Below are positions 25,761 through 34,190 of a DNA stretch of 64,000 nucleotides, in pieces. The stretch comes from CAYRHN01 sp964424115 (GTDB lineage: Bacteria > Chloroflexota > Anaerolineae > Anaerolineales > Anaerolineaceae), in NCBI GenBank assembly GCA_964424115.1, contig CAYRHN010000016.1:1-64000 (forward strand), written 5' to 3'. Numbering within the stretch: the stretch's first letter is position 1; each line of letters opens with the position of its first letter. The notes beneath the pieces were generated by a model. It saw only the letters and a program-made list of their open reading frames with translations, had not been told where the DNA came from and did not search any database. Both the position numbers and the translations under genes were made by a program.

Positions 25761-25833
25761 AGCCGCCGATGGGTCTCGACCCCATGACCTGGCGTTTACG
25801 AAACGTCTGCTCTACCAGCTGAGCTACGGCGGC
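25761..25833 (-). tRNA. tRNA-Thr (anticodon CGT)
   Basis: The 73-nt minus-strand gene folds as a cloverleaf. The acceptor GCCGCCG pairs with CGGCGGC, the D-arm is GCTC/GAGC, the anticodon loop TTCGTAA gives CGT (Thr), the variable loop is AGGTC, and the T-arm is ATGGG/CCCAT. Two oddities: an A-C mismatch at pair 28-42 of the anticodon stem and G instead of T at position 54 of the T-loop. CCA is not encoded. The last 18 bases plus 3 flanking bases are repeated exactly at 583-603. Confidence 0.93.
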
Positions 25834-25842
25834 GTGAGGGGT

Positions 25843-25870
25843 ATTATACCGGGGAGAAGATAATCCGGCA
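25843..25870 (-). promoter_or_regulatory. Promoter of tRNA-Thr
   Basis: On the minus strand TTGCCG (complement of 25865-25870), a 16-bp spacer and a perfect TATAAT (complement of 25843-25848) lie 10 nt before the tRNA 5' end. This is the right spacing for a short precursor leader. Confidence 0.75.
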
Positions 25871-25883
25871 AGGGGGATGCGGG

Positions 25884-25889
25884 TATAAT
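25884..25889 (+). promoter_or_regulatory. -10 box giving a probable leaderless GT4 transcript
   Basis: A perfect TATAAT ends 6 nt before the ATG of the glycosyltransferase, so transcription should start at or near the start codon. There is no ribosome-binding site between them. The -35 region is poor. Confidence 0.6.
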
Positions 25890-25895
25890 TACGGT

Positions 25896-27158
25896 ATGCG
25901 TATTGCCATGCTTTCTTACCACACCTGCCCGCTGGCCACCCTGGGCGGCAAGGATACCGGCGGGATGAACGTGTATGTGCGCGAGCTGACCCGCCAGTTG
26001 GGCCGGCTGGATGTGCATGTGGATGTCTTCACCCGTTCGCAGGACGAGCATGTGCCGCACGTGCTGCACGACCTGGGCTACGGCAACCGGGTGGTGCATG
26101 TGCCTGCCGGACCGGAGCAGCCGCTGCCCAAGCCTGCGCTGGTGGCGCATATTCCCCAGTTCGTGGAGGGCATCCGCAGCTTTGCGCGTGAGAAGAATTT
26201 GCAATACGATTTGATCCACAGCCACTACTGGATGTCGGGCCTGGCTGGACTGGAATTGCAGGAGGAGTGGAACGTGCCGCTGGCGCACATGTTCCATACC
26301 CTGGTGCTGATGAAGAACCGCGTGGCGCGTTCACCGGAGGAGGTGGAAGGCGATTACCGCCTGAAGGGTGAGCTGACCGTGCTGCGCCGCGCCCAGTTGA
26401 TCATCGCCGCCACCCAGGCCGAGCAGGCCCAACTCCAATTCCTTTACCATGCCGACCGGCGCAAGATCGTTATTATCCCGCCAGGGGTGGATACCAGCCG
26501 CTTCTACCCCATCCCGGCTGACGAGGCCCGCCAGGCGATCGGCCTGCCTGCCGAGGGGCAGATCCTGCTCTATGTAGGGCGGATCGAGCCGCTCAAGGGG
26601 GTGGACACTTTGATCCAATCCCTGGCCGACCTGTGCCGCGAGGGACTGCAGGAATGCCACCCGCACACATTGGTGATCATCGGCGGGGATGTGAACGCCG
26701 CGCCGGAGGCGATGAATGCCGAACTGGTCCGCCTGCAAGCTCTGGCGCGCGACCTGGGCATCAGCGACATGGTGCTGTTCCTGGGCAAGCGCGACCAGGA
26801 TTGGCTGCCCTATTATTACTCGGCCGCCGACGCGCTGGTGATGCCCTCCCATTACGAGTCTTTCGGCATGGTGGCGTTGGAGGCGATGGCCTGCGGCACG
26901 CCCGTGGTGGCCTCACAGGTGGGCGGGTTGGCCTTCCTGGTGCAGGATGGGCAGACCGGTTATGTCGTCCCGGATGGGGATCCCCGGGCGCTGGGGGACC
27001 GTCTGCGTATGCTGCTCAGCCAACCCGAACTGCGCCGCAAACTGGGAGAACAGGCAGCCGTGTACGCCAAAAATTACGCCTGGACGGAGATCGCCGGGCG
27101 GATTTTAGAAGTCTATAACGATTTGATCTGTGATCGCAAAACCCTGGAAGTTCGCTAA
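25896..27158 (+). CDS. GT4-family glycosyltransferase (MshA/sucrose-synthase-like)
   Basis: This 420-aa GT-B fold protein has the N-terminal GG-rich loop of sucrose-phosphate/MshA-like enzymes (GGKDTGGMNVYVREL, residues 17-31) and an IHSHYWMSG acceptor-site segment. The C-terminal nucleotide-sugar site includes LYVGRIEPLKG and the EX7E-type motif in HYESFGMVALEAMACG. No membrane segments are seen. It transfers a sugar from a nucleotide donor; the acceptor is unknown. It stands alone between the tRNA and a membrane-protein gene and seems leaderless. Confidence 0.88.
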   Translation: MRIAMLSYHTCPLATLGGKDTGGMNVYVRELTRQLGRLDVHVDVFTRSQDEHVPHVLHDLGYGNRVVHVPAGPEQPLPKPALVAHIPQFVEGIRSFAREKNLQYDLIHSHYWMSGLAGLELQEEWNVPLAHMFHTLVLMKNRVARSPEEVEGDYRLKGELTVLRRAQLIIAATQAEQAQLQFLYHADRRKIVIIPPGVDTSRFYPIPADEARQAIGLPAEGQILLYVGRIEPLKGVDTLIQSLADLCREGLQECHPHTLVIIGGDVNAAPEAMNAELVRLQALARDLGISDMVLFLGKRDQDWLPYYYSAADALVMPSHYESFGMVALEAMACGTPVVASQVGGLAFLVQDGQTGYVVPDGDPRALGDRLRMLLSQPELRRKLGEQAAVYAKNYAWTEIAGRILEVYNDLICDRKTLEVR

Positions 27159-27222
27159 CACGGATCTCACAGATATTTCTTTATATCCGTGTTGATCCTG
27201 GTTATCCGTCAAATCCGTGTTC
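27155..27222. repeat. Dispersed ATCCGTGTT-type intergenic repeat
   Basis: This spacer is built from ACACGGAT/ATCCGTGTT units in both orientations (ACACGGATCTCACAGAT, then ATATCCGTGTTGATCC and AAATCCGTGTT). Related units occur at 27922-27958, 30676-30762, 33440-33510, 33957-34020, 34108-34182 and 39706-39770. Confidence 0.6.
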
Positions 27223-27231
27223 CAGGATTGG

Positions 27232-27870
27232 TCAGACGATCCCGCCGCGGAAAACGTAGATGGCGATCATGGCAAAGAACCAGATCCAGTTGGCCGCCCA
27301 CAGGCGCTGGAGACGGGTATCGCTTTCGCTGAACAACCAGCCCAGACCGATGATCACTCCCCCAACCCCCACCCAGCCGGTGATTTGATAGCTGGTGGCC
27401 AGGAAGGGAAAGATGTTTTGCAGCTCCACCTGCTCCACCAGCAGGATGTGTCCCGCCCATCCGATCAGCAGGACAAAAACGAAGAATTGCACCCCCACCG
27501 GCAGGACGCGTTTCCACAGCACGCCCGTCACCAGGGCCACCACGATCATGGTCAGGATGCCGCTTTCGCTGGTCAGTGAATTGTTACCCAAAGAGTTGAT
27601 CAGTTCGATCACGCTGATGGCCAACAGGCCGCCGGCGGTGCCGTACCAGGCGCGCCAGGTTTCGGCATAGCGGGTGATGATGGATCGCTCCAGGCACACC
27701 ACGCTGATGGCCAGCAGGCTGAGGATGTAGATCAACAACCCGGGGCGGCCAAATACATTGTGGATGGGGGCAACCATCAGCCCGAGGGTGATGGAGAATA
27801 GGAATAAAAGCATAGCCGGCACAAGGCCGTCGATCACTTTGCTGCGAAAGTCTTGTTTCCAGTGGGTCAT
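27232..27870 (-). CDS. Multi-pass membrane protein of unknown function
   Basis: The 212-aa protein has about six or seven hydrophobic helices (for example AMLLFLFSITLGLMVAPI, LLIYILSLLAISVVCL, FFVFVLLIGWAGHILLV) and short charged loops. There is no recognisable motif or catalytic residue set. AGGAGCTC lies upstream of its ATG. It is transcribed convergently with the glycosyltransferase and precedes the ABC-2 exporter genes, without evidence of shared function. Confidence 0.7.
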   Translation of the reverse strand: MTHWKQDFRSKVIDGLVPAMLLFLFSITLGLMVAPIHNVFGRPGLLIYILSLLAISVVCLERSIITRYAETWRAWYGTAGGLLAISVIELINSLGNNSLTSESGILTMIVVALVTGVLWKRVLPVGVQFFVFVLLIGWAGHILLVEQVELQNIFPFLATSYQITGWVGVGGVIIGLGWLFSESDTRLQRLWAANWIWFFAMIAIYVFRGGIV

Positions 27871-27921
27871 GGGCGGGTGAGCTCCTGAATTGGATTAATT
27901 GTATCACCATCCGTGAATTTT

Positions 27922-27958
27922 AAACCACAGATGAACACAGAGAAACGCGGATTTTTTT
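27922..27958. repeat. Dispersed ATCCGTGTT-type intergenic repeat
   Basis: AACCACAGATGAACACAG and ACGCGGAT units fill the gap between the membrane protein and the ABC ATPase gene. They are in the inverse orientation of the copies at 33961. Confidence 0.55.
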
Positions 27959-27959
27959 A

Positions 27960-28955
27960 TTAATTTTCCAATAACCGCTGCTCATAAATGCGGCGGATCG
28001 TCTCTTCCACCGGTGGGCGCTCCACCTCCAGGTCGGCGATGCGGAAATTCTCCAGCAGGCGGGCGATGACCTGCGAGGCGCTCACCTGGCGCCAATCGTA
28101 GGAATAGGTGGCCCGGCGGCCTTCTCCCTGCACGCCGGGCAGCCCCGGCAGGTCGATCCGGGTGTATTCCTCGGCAAAGGTGACCCGCACCGCGCGCGGT
28201 CCCTCGAAGCGCTCCACCAACTCGTCCAGCGCGCCGTCGTACAACAGGCGCCCGTGGTCGAGGATCATCACCCGCTGGCAGAGGCGCTCGATATCCGCCA
28301 GGTCGTGGGTGGTGAGAATAATCGTGGCGCCGCGCTCTTTGTGGATATGCTGGATGAACTGGCGGATGCGTTCCTTGGCCACCACATCCAGCCCGATGGT
28401 CGGTTCATCCAGGAAGACCAGGCGCGGCTCGTGCATCAGCGCGGCGCACAGGTCGGCGCGCATGCGCTGCCCGAGAGAGAGCGAGCGCACCGGCGTGTGC
28501 AGGAAGGGCTCCAGTTCCAGCAGGTCGCTGAATTCGGCCAGGTTGCGCCGGTACCGCTCGGGCGGGATGCGGTACATCGGCTGGAGCAGTTCCAGCGAAT
28601 CGATCACCGGCAGGTCGTACCACAGGGTGGAACGCTGCCCGAAGACCGCCCCGATCTGCGCCACATAGCGGGTGCGGTTCTTCCACGGTACCATGTTGTT
28701 CACCAACACCTCTCCGGATGTGGGCACCAGCAGGCCGGTCAGGATCTTCAGCGTGGTGGATTTGCCCGCCCCGTTCGGCCCCAGGTAGCCGACCAGTTCG
28801 CCGGGCTCCAGGCTGAAGCTGACCCCGTCCACCGCGCGCACTTCGCGGTATTCCGGCACCAGCATGCCGCGCAGCGCGCCGCCGATGCCTTTGCCGCGCC
28901 GTTTGACCACGCGAAAGGTCTTTTGCAGGTCTTTGACCGAAAGAATGGCTGTCAT
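27960..28955 (-). CDS. ABC-2 type exporter, ATP-binding protein
   Basis: The 331-aa ATPase has Walker A GPNGAGKST (59-67), a degenerate signature SLGQRMRADL, Walker B LVFLDEPT and the H-loop in LTTHDLADIER. A C-terminal extension of about 90 residues is typical of the COG4586-like exporters. It is preceded by two ABC-2 permeases in the same direction with gaps of 3-4 nt, so the three form one exporter. Substrate is unknown; drug, lipid or polysaccharide export are family possibilities. Confidence 0.9.
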   Translation of the reverse strand: MTAILSVKDLQKTFRVVKRRGKGIGGALRGMLVPEYREVRAVDGVSFSLEPGELVGYLGPNGAGKSTTLKILTGLLVPTSGEVLVNNMVPWKNRTRYVAQIGAVFGQRSTLWYDLPVIDSLELLQPMYRIPPERYRRNLAEFSDLLELEPFLHTPVRSLSLGQRMRADLCAALMHEPRLVFLDEPTIGLDVVAKERIRQFIQHIHKERGATIILTTHDLADIERLCQRVMILDHGRLLYDGALDELVERFEGPRAVRVTFAEEYTRIDLPGLPGVQGEGRRATYSYDWRQVSASQVIARLLENFRIADLEVERPPVEETIRRIYEQRLLEN

Positions 28956-28959
28956 CGGA

Positions 28960-29769
28960 TTAACTCCCTGTGCCTTGATAATGACGGATGCCGAATTTCC
29001 AGAAGCGCAGCGCCGCCAGCAGCATCAGCAGCCCCAGCAGCGGCGCCAGGAAACGGGTGAACTCCGGAAAACCGAGCGGGTCGGCCTTATCCAGGATATA
29101 GACCGCCGGTAGATAGTTCATGAAGACCAGCGGCAGCAGGTAGGTGAAGAAGTGGCGGATCCAGGCCGGGTAGATGTGCATCGGGTTGGAGATCAGCTCG
29201 TTGCCGCCGTAGGTGACGATGTTGACCGCTTCCAGGGGCTGGATGGTCCAGAAAATGAAGGTGGCGCCCATGACAAACAAGGCGCCGAAGGCCATCACCT
29301 GGCTGAATAGCACCACCGGCAGGTAGAGCACCTTGGCGGGCGTCCAGGCGATGTGCGAGAGGCTGAGGCTGAAAAGGAAGATCAACGCTCCGCCCAGCAC
29401 GCGTCCCAGTCGGCGCACGATGAAGCGCGAGCCGAGGATCTGCAGGGTGATATCCACCGGGCGGAGGAGGTACTGGTCGAAGCGCCCCAGGCGCACCAGC
29501 GGGCTGAAAGCATCCGGGTCGAAGCCGCTGAAAAGCATGTCCATCAGCCCGAAGGACATCTCGGCCATCCCGACCAGGAAGGCCAGGTCGCCCAGCCCCC
29601 AGCCGGCCAAACTGCCGAAGTTTTGCACGGTGAGGGCAATGGCGGCAAAGTAGGAGGCATTGAGGATACCGGTGGAGACCAGATCCCACAAGAAGGAAGA
29701 GCGGTATTGCATCTGCGAGCGCACCTGGATGCTGACCAGGCGAAAGTAGAGGGCAAGCGAACGGCGCAT
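28960..29769 (-). CDS. ABC-2 family transporter permease (COG3694-like)
   Basis: This 269-aa membrane protein has about six helices and a long first cytoplasmic segment (MRRSLALYFRLVSIQVRSQM). It is followed 4 nt later by the ATPase and preceded 3 nt earlier by the second permease. The pairing of two unlike permeases with one ATPase is the standard layout of this exporter class. The substrate cannot be inferred. Confidence 0.85.
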   Translation of the reverse strand: MRRSLALYFRLVSIQVRSQMQYRSSFLWDLVSTGILNASYFAAIALTVQNFGSLAGWGLGDLAFLVGMAEMSFGLMDMLFSGFDPDAFSPLVRLGRFDQYLLRPVDITLQILGSRFIVRRLGRVLGGALIFLFSLSLSHIAWTPAKVLYLPVVLFSQVMAFGALFVMGATFIFWTIQPLEAVNIVTYGGNELISNPMHIYPAWIRHFFTYLLPLVFMNYLPAVYILDKADPLGFPEFTRFLAPLLGLLMLLAALRFWKFGIRHYQGTGS

Positions 29770-29772
29770 GGT

Positions 29773-30570
29773 TCAGCCTCCCTGGACCACCAGCCGGCGC
29801 ACCCCGGCCCACAGCCCCAGCAGACACAGCCCGGCCAGCGCCAGGAACCAGACCGCCTGGGCGGCCAGTGCGCCGGGCAGCGCGGCGGGGTCCATGGTGC
29901 CGAGGAAGATCTGCAGCGGGGTGTAGAGCATGGAAGGAAAGGGAGTGAAGGAAGCCAGCCGGCCGAACCATTCCGGCAGCAGCGCCAGCGGCATGTAAAA
30001 ACCGCACAGCATTTGCGAGAAACCGTAGGCGGCCCGGGCGATGCCCAGCGCGTCCGTAGTCCAGAAGGAGGCCAGGTTGACCAGGAAGCGCCAGGCAAAG
30101 CTGACCAGCCAGGCCAGGCCGAGCGACAGGGCAAAGGCCAGCCACTGGCCCAGGCTGCCCGGTAGGATGACCGGGAAGAAGAGGCTGAAGAGCAGCAGGT
30201 AGATCACCCCGCGGGTGAAAAGGTTGACCAGCGTTTTCCCCAGGTCGCGCGCCATCCAGTAGGAGAAAAGGGAGAGCGGCCTGAGCAGGTCGCTGCCTAC
30301 CTCGCCGCTGTAGACGGTGCGCATCAGGTCGGTGCTGCCGAAGATGATCAGGAAGGCGATCAGCGCTTGCGAGATGCCGACGAAGTTGATCGAAGCGGCC
30401 AGGTCCATGCCGCCTTTCTGGGTGGTGGCGGTATAGGTGAAGAGGGCGGTCATCACCGCTGCACGCAGGATGCCGAAGAACAGGTTGGTGACCAGCCCGG
30501 CTGCCATCGCCGCGCGGTAGGTGGTCTGCTGTTTGAAGGATGTCCAGGCCACACGCCAAAACAGCGCCAT
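29773..30570 (-). CDS. ABC-2 family transporter permease (COG4587-like)
   Basis: From the ATG at 30570, which has GGAGGA 4 nt upstream, this is a 265-aa permease with about six hydrophobic helices. A longer reading to 30603 would run through the ribosome-binding site and is rejected. A TATAAT on the minus strand (complement of 30607-30612) marks a probable promoter. It is the first gene of the three-gene exporter operon. Confidence 0.85.
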   Translation of the reverse strand: MALFWRVAWTSFKQQTTYRAAMAAGLVTNLFFGILRAAVMTALFTYTATTQKGGMDLAASINFVGISQALIAFLIIFGSTDLMRTVYSGEVGSDLLRPLSLFSYWMARDLGKTLVNLFTRGVIYLLLFSLFFPVILPGSLGQWLAFALSLGLAWLVSFAWRFLVNLASFWTTDALGIARAAYGFSQMLCGFYMPLALLPEWFGRLASFTPFPSMLYTPLQIFLGTMDPAALPGALAAQAVWFLALAGLCLLGLWAGVRRLVVQGG

Positions 30571-30675
30571 TCCGTCCTCCTTTTCTAGGAAAAGGCGAAA
30601 CAAAAATTATAACACCGATACCCACTTGATCGGTATGGCTGACATGATTTGCATCAAGGGCTTACGAGCTTTGAA

Positions 30676-30762
30676 TACGGATGACGCGGATCTCACGGAT
30701 ATTCACGGAATAAACTTTATGGTTAATCCGTGTTTATCCGTTTGATCCGTATGCGAAGCATC
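30676..30762. repeat. Dispersed ATCCGTGTT-type intergenic repeat
   Basis: The gap between exporter and hydrolase genes carries ACGGATGACGCGGATCTCACGG followed by its near-inverse AATCCGTGTTTATCCGTTTGATCCGT, so the region can fold on itself. The rest of 30571-30805 shows nothing beyond the exporter promoter. Confidence 0.6.
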
Positions 30763-30805
30763 CGTTTTAAAAGGTTCTTAACCTGATATTACAGAACACC
30801 CATGA

Positions 30806-31702
30806 CTAATCAATTTTGGCCAGGAATTCTCCCACCACGAAGTCGTATTCCTCGCGGTTGTTCCAGTAAGCCTGGGCGTGCCCGGCATTCGGCGCCAAGT
30901 AGAGCGTGGCGCGCTCCCCGGCCAGTTTGGCCATATCGATGGAATGTTCGGGCGGGATGAAGGTGTCCTCGGCGCCGTGCAAGAAGAGCAGCGGGGCCTG
31001 GATGGCAGGGATACCCGCGATGGGTGAGACCTTGTCCACTGTCATGCCGCTCAACAGGCGGCTCCACCAGGAAGCCAGGTCGATCAGGAAGGGCAGCGGC
31101 AGGTGGAAATCCTCCTTCAGGCGGGTGAGCAGCAGGCGGCGCAGGTCGGCGTAGGGGCAATCCACTGCTATAAAAGAGAGGCGTGAATCCAGAGCGGCCT
31201 CCTGCAGGGTGGTGGCGGCGCCCAGCGACTCGCCGAAGGTGCCCACCTTTCCTCCCGGTCCCAATTTGGCGAACGCCCAATCCACCATCACTTTCAGATC
31301 GTGTTTTTCGTAGAAGCCGAAGGTGGTGTTCGGCCCGCCGGAGCGCCCGTGGTGGCGCAGGTCATAAAGCAGCACGTTGTAGCCGCGTTTGTAGAAGCAG
31401 CCCATGTACTTGACCATCCCGTACAGCGACCAGGTGATGCCGTGGCTCATCACCACGGTTTTGTGGGAACCGGCCACGGGGAAGTACATGGCGTTCAGCT
31501 TATATCCAAAAGGGGAATCGACCTGGAACTGCTCCTTGGGCCAGGCGTTGAAGTCCGCCTCGACGATCTTGCCCTCGTCCACCTCGTGCGTGTAGGTGTA
31601 TTGCACCGGATAGACCTTGGGGTAAATGATGCGCGTGCAAAAGAAGAAGCCCACCGCCAGCACCAACACGGCCAGGATCAGCAGGAACCAGATTAATCCC
31701 AT
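30806..31702 (-). CDS. Membrane-anchored alpha/beta hydrolase
   Basis: The start is ATG 31702, which has GGAGG about 6 nt upstream; the TTG four codons earlier lies in that site. The 298-aa product has one N-terminal membrane helix (LIWFLLILAVLVLAVGFFF) and then an alpha/beta-hydrolase domain. It has an oxyanion-side HGITWS, the nucleophile elbow GESLG, acid residue GAEDTF, and His in APNAGHAQ. It resembles BEM46/YqkD-like serine hydrolases facing the outside of the membrane. Substrate unknown. Confidence 0.83.
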   Translation of the reverse strand: MGLIWFLLILAVLVLAVGFFFCTRIIYPKVYPVQYTYTHEVDEGKIVEADFNAWPKEQFQVDSPFGYKLNAMYFPVAGSHKTVVMSHGITWSLYGMVKYMGCFYKRGYNVLLYDLRHHGRSGGPNTTFGFYEKHDLKVMVDWAFAKLGPGGKVGTFGESLGAATTLQEAALDSRLSFIAVDCPYADLRRLLLTRLKEDFHLPLPFLIDLASWWSRLLSGMTVDKVSPIAGIPAIQAPLLFLHGAEDTFIPPEHSIDMAKLAGERATLYLAPNAGHAQAYWNNREEYDFVVGEFLAKID

Positions 31703-31860
31703 AATTGCCTCCAAGAAAAAATGACCTTCTGTATCATTATCCCCTAAACTGGGTTTTTAAATAGTGAAAATTGTCCTTGATTCCGCTGTTTTCATACTTC
31801 CTTGCAGAGCAACCAGCGGAACTTTGTTAAAGCATTCCCTGTCCCATCAACCTTAAAACC

Positions 31861-33426
31861 TCAATCCTTGGCCGGGTAGCCGGTGATGTCGCGGATCTCC
31901 TGGTAGAGCGGCTTGAGGTTGCGGTACATCTTGAGATAGACGCGCCGGTACAGCTCATCATACACGGCGTGGTGCTGCGGGTTGGGTTCGAAGTAGCTGC
32001 CCAGGTGGGTCATGGCGCTGACCGCGCTGGAAAAATCCTTGTGCAGGCCCAGCCCCACCGCCAGGTCAATGGCGGCGCCCAACCCGGAGGCTTCATACAC
32101 ATGCGGGCGGGCGGCCGGCAGGCCGAAGATGTCGGCAGTGAGCTGCATGGCAGCCTTGGACTGGCTGCCGCCCCCGGCCACACGCACCTCGCGGATGGGC
32201 ACGCCGGTGCGCTTGCTGGTGCGCTCCGCGCCTTCGCGCAGGGCATAGGCCAGCCCTTCCAGGATGGCGCGATAGAAATGCGCGCGCGTATGCACATCCC
32301 CAAAGCCGATCACCGCGCCCTTGGCTTCCGGGCCGGGCATCTTCAGTCCCGGCGCCCAGTAGGGTTGGAGCATCAATCCCAACGAGCCCGGCGGGACCGA
32401 ACTGATCAGCTCGTCGAACAGCTCTTCGGTATCCACATTGCGTTCTTTGGCCAGGCGTTGTTCATTCAGGCCGAACTCGCGCTTGAACCAGCTCACCATC
32501 CAGTAACCGCGGAAGATCTGCGTCTCCAGCGCGTAGGCGTTGGGCACGGCGGCCGGGTAGGGCGGGATGAGCGGGATGGCCTCCACATAGCGGGTGTGGG
32601 TGGTGTTGATCGTGGCGGTGGTGCCGTAGCTGAGGCAGGCCACATTCGGCTCCAGGCAGCCGGAGCCGATCACCTCGCAGGCCTTGTCAGCGGCGGCGGC
32701 GATCATCGGCAGCCCGACTGGCAGGCCGGTGGCCTCGGCGGCTTCGGCGCTGATCTCGCCCAGCGGTTGGGCAGGCGCAGCCAGCTCCGGCAATACATCG
32801 TGGGACATGGGCACGGCCTGCCATTTCCAGTCAAACTTGCCCGACCAGGTCAATTTCTTGTAGTCGAAGGGCACGTACCCCACCTGGCAGCCGACCGAAT
32901 CGATGCAGCGCCCGGTCAGGCGGTAGGTCAGGTAGCCGGAGAGGAAGAGGTACTTGTGGGTGGCCTGCCAGACCTCGGGCTCGTATTTTTGGATCCAATT
33001 CGCCTCGGCCTCCGCCTGCAGGTAGGCGACTGTCTCGCGCATGCCGCTCAGGGCAAAGGCCAGGCCCCACAGCCCGCTGACCGGTTTCACCCCGGCGGTG
33101 CGCCGTTGATCCATCCAGATAATGGCCGGGCGCAGCGGTTTGAAGTCCTTATCGAGGTTGATTACGGTGGAGCGCTGCGTGGTGAGGGCCAGCCCGGCAA
33201 TGGACTCTTTGTCCACGCCCGGCACCTCCCACAACTGGCGGCAGGCTTTGCAGACGGCTTTCCAGAATACCTCCGGGTCCTGCTCCACAATGCCCGGCTT
33301 GGGCTGGGAGTAGGCTTCGATCTTGACCTGCGATTTCGCCAGCAGGTTGCCCTGCAGGTCAAAGATCAATGCGCGCACGCTCTGTGTGCCGTGATCGATC
33401 GCGAGAAGGTGTTCTTTTGCCATCAT
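31861..33426 (-). CDS. FGGY-family carbohydrate kinase
   Basis: The 521-aa kinase has the N-terminal phosphate motif AIDHGTQSVRALIFD (residues 9-23), WMDQRRT in the substrate domain, a central CLSYGTTATINTT, and the C-terminal RVAGGGSQSKAAMQL. It starts at ATG 33426 after AGGAG. It lies in line with GlpD-like and alkyl-DHAP-synthase-like genes, which suggests a glycerol- or triose-like substrate. The sequence is not a standard GlpK, and xylulose-type sugars remain possible. Confidence 0.85.
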   Translation of the reverse strand: MMAKEHLLAIDHGTQSVRALIFDLQGNLLAKSQVKIEAYSQPKPGIVEQDPEVFWKAVCKACRQLWEVPGVDKESIAGLALTTQRSTVINLDKDFKPLRPAIIWMDQRRTAGVKPVSGLWGLAFALSGMRETVAYLQAEAEANWIQKYEPEVWQATHKYLFLSGYLTYRLTGRCIDSVGCQVGYVPFDYKKLTWSGKFDWKWQAVPMSHDVLPELAAPAQPLGEISAEAAEATGLPVGLPMIAAAADKACEVIGSGCLEPNVACLSYGTTATINTTHTRYVEAIPLIPPYPAAVPNAYALETQIFRGYWMVSWFKREFGLNEQRLAKERNVDTEELFDELISSVPPGSLGLMLQPYWAPGLKMPGPEAKGAVIGFGDVHTRAHFYRAILEGLAYALREGAERTSKRTGVPIREVRVAGGGSQSKAAMQLTADIFGLPAARPHVYEASGLGAAIDLAVGLGLHKDFSSAVSAMTHLGSYFEPNPQHHAVYDELYRRVYLKMYRNLKPLYQEIRDITGYPAKD

Positions 33427-33439
33427 AACTCCTGTTTTT

Positions 33440-33510
33440 ATTTAACCGCAGATGGATACAGATATTTTCAATAACGAAGAAATCAACCACAGATAAACAC
33501 AGATGAACAC
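33440..33510. repeat. Dispersed ATCCGTGTT-type intergenic repeat
   Basis: Three tandem-like ACACAGAT(G/A)AACACAG units and an AACCGCAGATGGATACAG unit lie between the FGGY kinase and GxxExxY genes. They are in the inverse orientation of the copy at 33961. Confidence 0.6.
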
Positions 33511-33543
33511 AGATGACAATAAAAAAGTTGGGGACAACCCCTA

Positions 33544-33948
33544 TTATTTTGAGATAGGAAGTGCATTACCAGCAATCCGGTGAATTTCTACTTTTGTTGA
33601 ATGGAAATTCATTAGCAGACAAAGAGGGCAGGCTGTCGCATTCAAATAATTTAGGCATTGCGCCATGTGGATATCATCAATTTTCTTAACGGTCTTCAAC
33701 TCGACCATGATCATATTTTCAACCAGAATATCCGCGAAATATTGGCCTACATTCACTCCGTAGTAAATAACATCGATTGGATGTTGTTGCTCTGCAGTTA
33801 AACCAGCTTTCTGCAGCTCATAAGCCAGTGCATTCTCATATACTTTTTCCAAAAATCCGCTTCCCAAGGTATTACTGACCTTGAACGCGCAGCCGATGAT
33901 TTTTTGAGTGATAAGATTTATTTCTTCCAGGCTTGCGGCTTTTTCCAT
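33544..33948 (-). CDS. GxxExxY protein (PD-(D/E)XK-like nuclease-related)
   Basis: The 134-aa protein has the family signature GSGFLEKVYENAL (residues 29-41) and the nuclease-like core ADILVENMIMVELKTVKKI, where Asp, Glu and Lys fit a PD-(D/E)XK fold. The ending MNFHSTKVEIHRI is also typical. The biological role of the family is not established. It interrupts an otherwise metabolic gene group, and its 5' end has been copied by a tandem duplication, so it looks like a mobile passenger. Confidence 0.85.
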   Translation of the reverse strand: MEKAASLEEINLITQKIIGCAFKVSNTLGSGFLEKVYENALAYELQKAGLTAEQQHPIDVIYYGVNVGQYFADILVENMIMVELKTVKKIDDIHMAQCLNYLNATACPLCLLMNFHSTKVEIHRIAGNALPISK

Positions 33949-34038
33949 AGCTGATGCCTTATCTGTGTTTATCCGTGTTCATCCGTGGTTGAAAAAGGGT
34001 ATCTGCGTTCATCTGCGGTTAATTAATCTGATGGTAAA
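33884..34038. repeat. Tandem duplication, copy A (with intact GxxExxY start)
   Basis: About 155 bp repeated at 34037-34190. On the minus strand it runs from a vestige of the glpD end (L-P-S-D-stop, with synonymous third-base changes) through a dispersed repeat to the first 23 or so codons of the GxxExxY gene. Confidence 0.8.
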
Positions 34039-34190
34039 CGCACAGCTGATGATTTTTGAGTGATAAGATTTATTTCTTCCAGGCTTGCGGCTTTTTCCAT
34101 AGCTGATGCCTTATCTGTGTTTATCCGTGTTCATCCGTGGTTGAAAAAGGGCGTTCACGTTCATTCGTGGTTAATTAATCCGACGGTAAA
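34037..34190. repeat. Tandem duplication, copy B (with broken GxxExxY start)
   Basis: This copy contains the real glpD C-terminus and a second GxxExxY start (ATG, complement ending at 34101). The run of six A (minus strand) is shortened to five. The frame therefore shifts after T-Q-K and ends within a few codons at the next LPSD-stop, leaving a 23-residue peptide. It is best called a pseudogene fragment. Confidence 0.78.

Noticed and set aside
583..25833. Integrase or transposase belonging to the tRNA-bounded block
   Set aside because: I checked every gene in the interval; all are metabolic, transport or regulatory. None resembles a recombinase.
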